In this document: one piece after another, positions 36,737 through 40,412 of the stretch | How positions within the stretch are numbered: position 1 is the stretch's first letter | Layout: every line of letters starts with the position of its first letter | Assembly (NCBI GenBank): GCA_016845585.1 | Contig: JAERSO010000167.1 | Location: 1-40,412 of the forward strand | Origin: Acidimicrobiaceae bacterium | GTDB lineage: Bacteria > Actinomycetota > Acidimicrobiia > Acidimicrobiales > Aldehydirespiratoraceae | Reading direction: 5' to 3' | DNA length: 40,412 nt | Position numbers and translations under genes: made by a program | The notes under the pieces: model-generated | Database searches by the model: none | What the model saw: only the letters and a program-made list of their open reading frames with translations | What the model was told of the DNA's origin: nothing

Positions 36737-37772
36737 TCGTCCAGAGCGCCGCCGCGTCGGCGCCGAAGATGCGTACGTCCACGCCATCGCCGGTCGTGAC
36801 GATTTCGGGCGGCGGATCCGTCGGCTCCTCACGGGTCAACGTGATCGTGGACTCCGCCACGGGGAGGCCGTAGTGCCGCGGTCCGTTGAGCGAAAGGAAC
36901 CCCTCGAGCCGATCCAGCGAGTCGTGCTGGTGGAAGAGTTCAGCCACCACCTCGAGCGCGTACGGGGCGTTGAAGATGCCGGCCTTCGCCCGGCCGGTCT
37001 CCTTGTGGCTCAGCGGGTGTGGGGCCGAATCGGTGCCGATGAAGAACGACGGATCGCCCGACATCGCCGCCGCGGCCAGCGCATCACGTTCCTCACGACT
37101 GTTGATCACCGGCTTGCAGTAGAGGTCCGGGCGAAGACCGTTGGCCAGGATGTCGGAGCGGTCACACGTCAGATGGTGCGGCGTGATCGATCCGGCGAAT
37201 CCTTCGTGGGCGGCGACGAACTCCAGGCCGGCGCGTGTCGAGATGTGTTCGACGGTGACCGTGAGACCGGGAACCGCGTCGCACGCCGGCGCGAGCTGAG
37301 CTTCCAGGAACGCGGCTTCACGATCGAAGATGTCGATGTCGGGGTCGGTGGACTCGGCATGCACGAGCAGCGGGATCGCGGCCTCAGCCATCGCTTCGAG
37401 CACGGCCTGGTAGCCGATCAACGATGACCCACCAGCCTCGGAGTTCGTCGTGGCGCCGGCGGGGTAGTACTTCACCGCGAACACCACGCCGGCGTCCACC
37501 CCGGCGAGAAGATCGTCGATGACCAGGTCGTCGTTGAGGTACAACCCCATCAGCGGGGTGAAGTCCGCGCGCGCATTCGGCCCGGCGGCAGCGATGATGC
37601 GTTCCCGGTAGCTCTGTGCCATCGCCGTCGTGGTGATCGGCGGCACGAGGTTGGGCATCACCAGGGCGTAGCGGAAGGCGTCGGCGGTGAAGGGCGCCAC
37701 CGCACTCAGCATGTCGTCATCGCGCAGATGGACATGCCAGTCATCAGGGGCGGCAATACGTATCGAGGTCAT
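36729..37772 (-). CDS. pyrC: Dihydroorotase, class II (PyrC, E. coli type)
   Basis: The 347-residue enzyme converts carbamoyl-aspartate to dihydroorotate in pyrimidine synthesis. Metal ligands His13 and His15 are in DDWHVHLRDDD. The carboxylated-Lys region is VVFAVKYYPAGATTNS, His ligands are in LLVHAES and TVEHISTRAG, the catalytic Asp is in FIGTDSAPH, and SITPHHL is also present. Length and KYYPAGATTNS are typical of the short class II group rather than the Gram-positive PyrC. The ATG shares one base with the pyrE stop (TGATG), so pyrE and pyrC are coupled. Confidence 0.95.
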   Translation of the reverse strand: MTSIRIAAPDDWHVHLRDDDMLSAVAPFTADAFRYALVMPNLVPPITTTAMAQSYRERIIAAAGPNARADFTPLMGLYLNDDLVIDDLLAGVDAGVVFAVKYYPAGATTNSEAGGSSLIGYQAVLEAMAEAAIPLLVHAESTDPDIDIFDREAAFLEAQLAPACDAVPGLTVTVEHISTRAGLEFVAAHEGFAGSITPHHLTCDRSDILANGLRPDLYCKPVINSREERDALAAAAMSGDPSFFIGTDSAPHPLSHKETGRAKAGIFNAPYALEVVAELFHQHDSLDRLEGFLSLNGPRHYGLPVAESTITLTREEPTDPPPEIVTTGDGVDVRIFGADAAALWTIS

Positions 37773-38440
37773 CAGACGCCGAACTCCTCTCGATAGGCAT
37801 CGATTCTGCCCACGAGTTCGTCATCGAGCACCACACGGCCGTCGATCTCGCGGCCATGCAGGTGGGCGACGACCTCGTCGAGGGTGACGATCGCCTTTGC
37901 CGGCATCTCGAACTCCTCGGAGACCTGCTGCAGCGCCGAGAGCGATCCCGTGCCGCGTTCTTGTCGATCAACCGACACGATCAGCCCGACCAGATCGACA
38001 TCAGCAGCGGCTCGGAGGATCGGGACTGTCTCCCGGATCGAGGTACCCGCCGTCGTGACATCCTCGACGATGAGCACCCGGTCTCCATCGTTCAACTCCG
38101 AGCCGACGAGCACGCCGCCCTCGCCGTGGTCCTTGGCTTCCTTGCGGTTGAAGCAGAAGCCGACCTCCCGGCCGTGCGCATGCATCGCCATCGATGCCGT
38201 ACAGACGAGTGGGATGCCCTTGTAGGCCGGACCGAACAAGACATCGATGCCGTCGGGCCACTCGCGGTCGATCCCGGCGGCGTAGTACTCACCGAGGCCG
38301 GCGAGCTGAGCACCGGTGCGGTACTTGCCGGCGTTGATGAAGAACGGCGTGTTCCGCCCGCTCTTGGTGACGAAGTCGCCGAAGGTGAGCACCTCGGCGC
38401 GCACCATGAAATCGATGAATTCCCGCTTGTTGTCGTCCAC
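37772..38440 (-). CDS. pyrE: Orotate phosphoribosyltransferase
   Basis: The 222-residue product adds PRPP to orotate to give OMP. It shows FGDFVTKSGRNTPFFINAGK, LFGPAYKGIPLVCTASMAMH, VGFCFNRKEAKDHGEGG and the PRPP loop VLIVEDVTTAGTSI. The start is taken as GTG 38440, which has a GGGAGG Shine-Dalgarno; a longer frame upstream is antisense to the membrane-protein gene and is rejected. It is first in a pyrE-pyrC operon and divergent from 38490. Confidence 0.95.
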   Translation of the reverse strand: MDDNKREFIDFMVRAEVLTFGDFVTKSGRNTPFFINAGKYRTGAQLAGLGEYYAAGIDREWPDGIDVLFGPAYKGIPLVCTASMAMHAHGREVGFCFNRKEAKDHGEGGVLVGSELNDGDRVLIVEDVTTAGTSIRETVPILRAAADVDLVGLIVSVDRQERGTGSLSALQQVSEEFEMPAKAIVTLDEVVAHLHGREIDGRVVLDDELVGRIDAYREEFGV

Positions 38441-38462
38441 GATCCTCCCATGATCGGGATCA

Positions 38463-38472
38463 ATCCTAGGTT
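38463..38472. promoter_or_regulatory. Overlapping divergent -10-like elements
   Basis: The ten bases ATCCTAGGTT contain TAGGTT reading right and TAGGAT reading left, sharing CCTA/TAGG. They could serve the gene at 38490 and pyrE respectively, making the two promoters mutually exclusive. Confidence 0.3.
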
Positions 38473-38489
38473 GTGCTTCAATCACTGCC

Positions 38490-39107
38490 GTGAGCTCGAT
38501 TCGAAGCGCCGGCGTCACCACCGCCATCATCGGAATCCTGTCGTTGGCGTTCTTCGGAGCCATCGCCGTCCAGAACACCGCGGAAGTATCGTTCCTGACC
38601 CGTGACCCCGCCGCTGCGTTCCCATCCCCGTGGTACGTCGGAATGGCCTCGTCGATCGGAGTCACGGGCTGGTCGGTGGGCGCAACCCTCTTTCTGCTCG
38701 GAGCGTTCCTGCAGTGGCACGCCGAACACCCGTACTTCGTGATGCTCGCGGGTGGCGTGTTGACCTCGGTTCTCTGGTTCGATGATCTCTTCCTCGTCCA
38801 TGAGCGCATTCTCGACGCGGTCTTCAACTCCGAGAAGCCGATCCTGCTCGCCTATGCCATCGCCGTGCCCGGGTGGCTGTGGCTGTCACGCAAAGACATC
38901 CGTCCTCCGAGCCTCGTGCTGGCCCTCGCGGCCGGAATCGGCCTCGCCTCATCGGTCGCCGTGGAGGTGCTGTTCGACTCCGAGTCCGATGCCGGGATAC
39001 TCGCTGAGGAGGGGTTGAAGTTCGCCGGGATCTGGCTGTGGGCCGCGTTCGCCGCGTCCATGCTGTTGGCTGCACTACCCGCCGCCGAACCCGATGCGGA
39101 TCGCTAG
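38490..39107 (+). CDS. Six-helix integral membrane protein of unknown function
   Basis: The 205-residue product from GTG 38490 has about six hydrophobic helices: TTAIIGILSLAFFGAIAV, SIGVTGWSVGATLFLLGAFL, FVMLAGGVLTSVLWFDDLFL, ILLAYAIAVPGWLWL, LVLALAAGIGLASSVAVEVL and IWLWAAFAASMLLAAL. Charged residues in helix three (DDLFLVHE) and before the last helix (EEGLKF) are notable and could bind metal or protons. I recognise no family. Its 3' end overlaps the exonuclease start by 14 bp, suggesting co-transcription. Confidence 0.8.
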   Translation: MSSIRSAGVTTAIIGILSLAFFGAIAVQNTAEVSFLTRDPAAAFPSPWYVGMASSIGVTGWSVGATLFLLGAFLQWHAEHPYFVMLAGGVLTSVLWFDDLFLVHERILDAVFNSEKPILLAYAIAVPGWLWLSRKDIRPPSLVLALAAGIGLASSVAVEVLFDSESDAGILAEEGLKFAGIWLWAAFAASMLLAALPAAEPDADR

Positions 39108-39870
39108 CTGGAACATCAACTCCATTCGCACCAGGGTCGATCAGGTGGTGGCGTGGGGGGTCGAGCACGGTGCCGACGTCCTTCTCCTGCAGGAGACGAA
39201 GTGCGGCGACGACGACTTCCCCTACGAGCCGTTCACCGACGCCGGCTACGAGGTCGCCCACCACGGCGTCAATCACTGGAACGGCGTGGCCATCGCCAGC
39301 CGGCGGGGACTCACCGACATCGAACGCGGATTCGCGGGCCCGGCCGAACCACCGTTCGACGAGCCGCGCCTGATGTCCGCGGTGATCGGCGGCATCCGCA
39401 TGTGGTCGATCTATGTCCCCAACGGCCGTGAACTCAACGACCCGCACTACCTCTACAAGCTCACCTGGCTGGAGCGGCTGCGCGGCGACCTCCTCCACCG
39501 CGCCGCGGCCGCGCAACCGACGATCGTGGCCGGCGACTTCAACGTGGCCCCGACCGACCTCGACATCTACATGCCCTCGCGTTGGAAGCGCCGCACCCAC
39601 GCCAGCGCCCCGGAGCGGGCCGGAATCCAGGCCATTGTCGACCTCGGACTCCGCGACCTCACCCGCGACTACCTTCCCGAGGCGGGCACCTACACGTGGT
39701 GGAGCTACCGGCCCGGCCAGTACGAAAAAAATCAGGGCCTGCGCATCGACCTTGCCCTCTGCTCGAACGCCGTCGCCGATCGAGCCGAGAACGTCTGGAT
39801 CGATGTTGCCGCCCGTGGCCTCGAACGCCCGACCGACCACGCCCCGCTGGTGATCGACATCCCGGACTAG
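39094..39870 (+). CDS. xth: Exodeoxyribonuclease III (AP endonuclease)
   Basis: The 258-residue enzyme belongs to the exonuclease-endonuclease-phosphatase family: RIASWNINSIRTRV, LLLQETKCGDDDFP with the metal Glu, WSIYVPNGRE with the Tyr segment, IVAGDFNVAPTDLD with the catalytic Asp/Asn, TYTWWSYRP, LRIDLALCS and PTDHAPLVID with the catalytic His. It cleaves abasic sites and trims 3' ends in base-excision repair. The start ATG lies inside the end of the membrane-protein gene. Confidence 0.94.
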   Translation: MRIASWNINSIRTRVDQVVAWGVEHGADVLLLQETKCGDDDFPYEPFTDAGYEVAHHGVNHWNGVAIASRRGLTDIERGFAGPAEPPFDEPRLMSAVIGGIRMWSIYVPNGRELNDPHYLYKLTWLERLRGDLLHRAAAAQPTIVAGDFNVAPTDLDIYMPSRWKRRTHASAPERAGIQAIVDLGLRDLTRDYLPEAGTYTWWSYRPGQYEKNQGLRIDLALCSNAVADRAENVWIDVAARGLERPTDHAPLVIDIPD

Positions 39871-39878
39871 ACGGCCGG

Positions 39879-40328
39879 CTATTCGCCGATGTCCTCGTTC
39901 CAGAGTTCCGGCTCCGCGGCGATGAAGTCGCGCATCATCTGTTTGCACGTCTCGTCCTCGGCTCCCACCAGCTCCACGCCCCGGAACTCCAGGAGCGCTT
40001 CGCCGCCGAGGAATGTCTCGTTCTCGCCGATCACGACTCGCGGGATCCCGTAGAGCAGTGCTGCGCCCGTGCACATGTCGCACGGCGAGAGCGTCGTGTA
40101 CAGCGTGGCGCGACGATACGCCGCGGCCGGAAACCGACCCGCCCGTTCGAGGCAGTCCATCTCGGCGTGCAGCACGACCGAACCCTCCTGCACCCGCCGG
40201 TTGTGACCGCGCCCGACGATCTCGCCGTCGATCATCAGCGCCGATCCGATCGGTATGCCGCCCTCGGCGAGACCGGCTCGGGCCTCGTCGATCGCGGCGT
40301 CGAGTCCGGCCCTGTCCAGCGCATCCAT
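39879..40328 (-). CDS. Cytosine deaminase of the yeast (Fcy1) type
   Basis: The 149-residue protein is a zinc deaminase of the CDA fold: GGIPIGSALMIDGEIVGRGH, zinc and catalytic residues His54 and Glu56 in LHAEMDCLERAG, and Cys83/Cys86 in LYTTLSPCDMCTG. YGIPRVVIGENETFLGG and the ending WNEDIGE closely match yeast cytosine deaminase, including its C-terminal active-site cap (EDIGE). It probably converts cytosine to uracil for salvage, which fits the nearby pyrimidine genes. Guanine or other base deaminases are the alternative. A TAGGGT element sits 6 nt before ATG 40328. Confidence 0.88.
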   Translation of the reverse strand: MDALDRAGLDAAIDEARAGLAEGGIPIGSALMIDGEIVGRGHNRRVQEGSVVLHAEMDCLERAGRFPAAAYRRATLYTTLSPCDMCTGAALLYGIPRVVIGENETFLGGEALLEFRGVELVGAEDETCKQMMRDFIAAEPELWNEDIGE

Positions 40329-40334
40329 GAATTC

Positions 40335-40340
40335 ACCCTA
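40335..40340 (-). promoter_or_regulatory. Candidate -10 element (TAGGGT) of a leaderless deaminase transcript
   Basis: On the minus strand TAGGGT ends 6 nt before ATG 40328. A -35-like TTGCCG lies 16 nt upstream. Confidence 0.5.
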
Positions 40341-40412
40341 GATCCGTGAACCCTTTCGGCAACGGCCCTCGATAGAGGGGGTATGGAATCGACACTCCCC
40401 CCTCCCCCACAG

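Noticed and set aside
1..40412. CRISPR arrays, tRNA and rRNA genes
   Set aside because: No spaced 25-40 bp repeats, no tRNA-like cloverleaf with a TTCGANNC arm that I could confirm, and no rRNA-like sequence were found by eye.

Overview
The window is high-GC, gene-dense chromosomal DNA of an actinobacterium, most likely a member of the Acidimicrobiia (Ilumatobacter-like). I infer this from gene content, not from a marker gene: an F420-type luciferase-fold oxidoreductase, a mycothiol-type maleylpyruvate isomerase fold, the bacterial proteasome activator Bpa/PafE, a DUF2510-RDD protein, an actinobacterial LexA box, and several envelope proteins built as one membrane segment, a poly-threonine linker and an outer domain. 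No rRNA, tRNA or CRISPR was seen. No gap without a gene exceeds 300 bases.

Layout. 1-9.9 kb: a membrane protein (cut by the window edge), an atypical SDR, an Ldh-family dehydrogenase, a small helix-turn-helix-like protein, a frameshifted Thr-linker protein coupled to a class IV aminotransferase, a lipoprotein, a frameshifted MFS transporter, a mycothiol-type isomerase, a TPR membrane protein and an F420-type oxidoreductase. 9.7-13.5 kb (minus): an amidohydrolase overlapping a 939-residue cyclase/NB-ARC ATPase regulator. 13.6-16.1 kb: two small membrane ORFs, a strong hairpin, and a membrane-tethered ECF sigma factor that carries its own zinc-finger anti-sigma-like domain and an ectodomain. 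16.1-19.6 kb: an acyl-CoA ligase and a UvrD-type helicase with a perfect SOS box across its start codon. 19.7-21.1 kb: wreckage of a YCII/ECF42 sigma pair broken by an IS481-type element. 21.1-28.9 kb: GH3 enzyme, DUF480-crotonase fusion, EngB, aldo/keto reductase, small charged protein, RDD protein, TauE-like permease, TypA/BipA. 29-32 kb: a large alpha/beta-hydrolase lipoprotein, a collapsed two-component system, and Bpa. 32-36.7 kb: SDR and aminotransferase divergent from a MocR regulator, then rhomboid protease and a VOC protein. 36.7-40.4 kb: pyrC and pyrE, a membrane protein, exonuclease III and a yeast-type cytosine deaminase.

Cross-cutting patterns. (1) At least ten start codons have a TANNNT hexamer 6-7 nt upstream and no Shine-Dalgarno, as expected of leaderless mRNAs; this also helps choose starts. 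(2) Three genes (about 3877, 6178, 20487) are each repaired by adding one base, which points either to sequencing/assembly errors or to real decay. (3) Two regulatory loci, the ECF42 pair and the two-component system, are decayed by larger deletions that a single-base error cannot explain.

The most unusual intact item is the one-polypeptide sigma/anti-sigma/receptor at 14204-16069, preceded by an ATGA-coupled pair of small membrane ORFs and a 13-bp hairpin. The helicase with two LexA-like boxes 30 bp apart and the DUF480-crotonase fusion are also worth follow-up.
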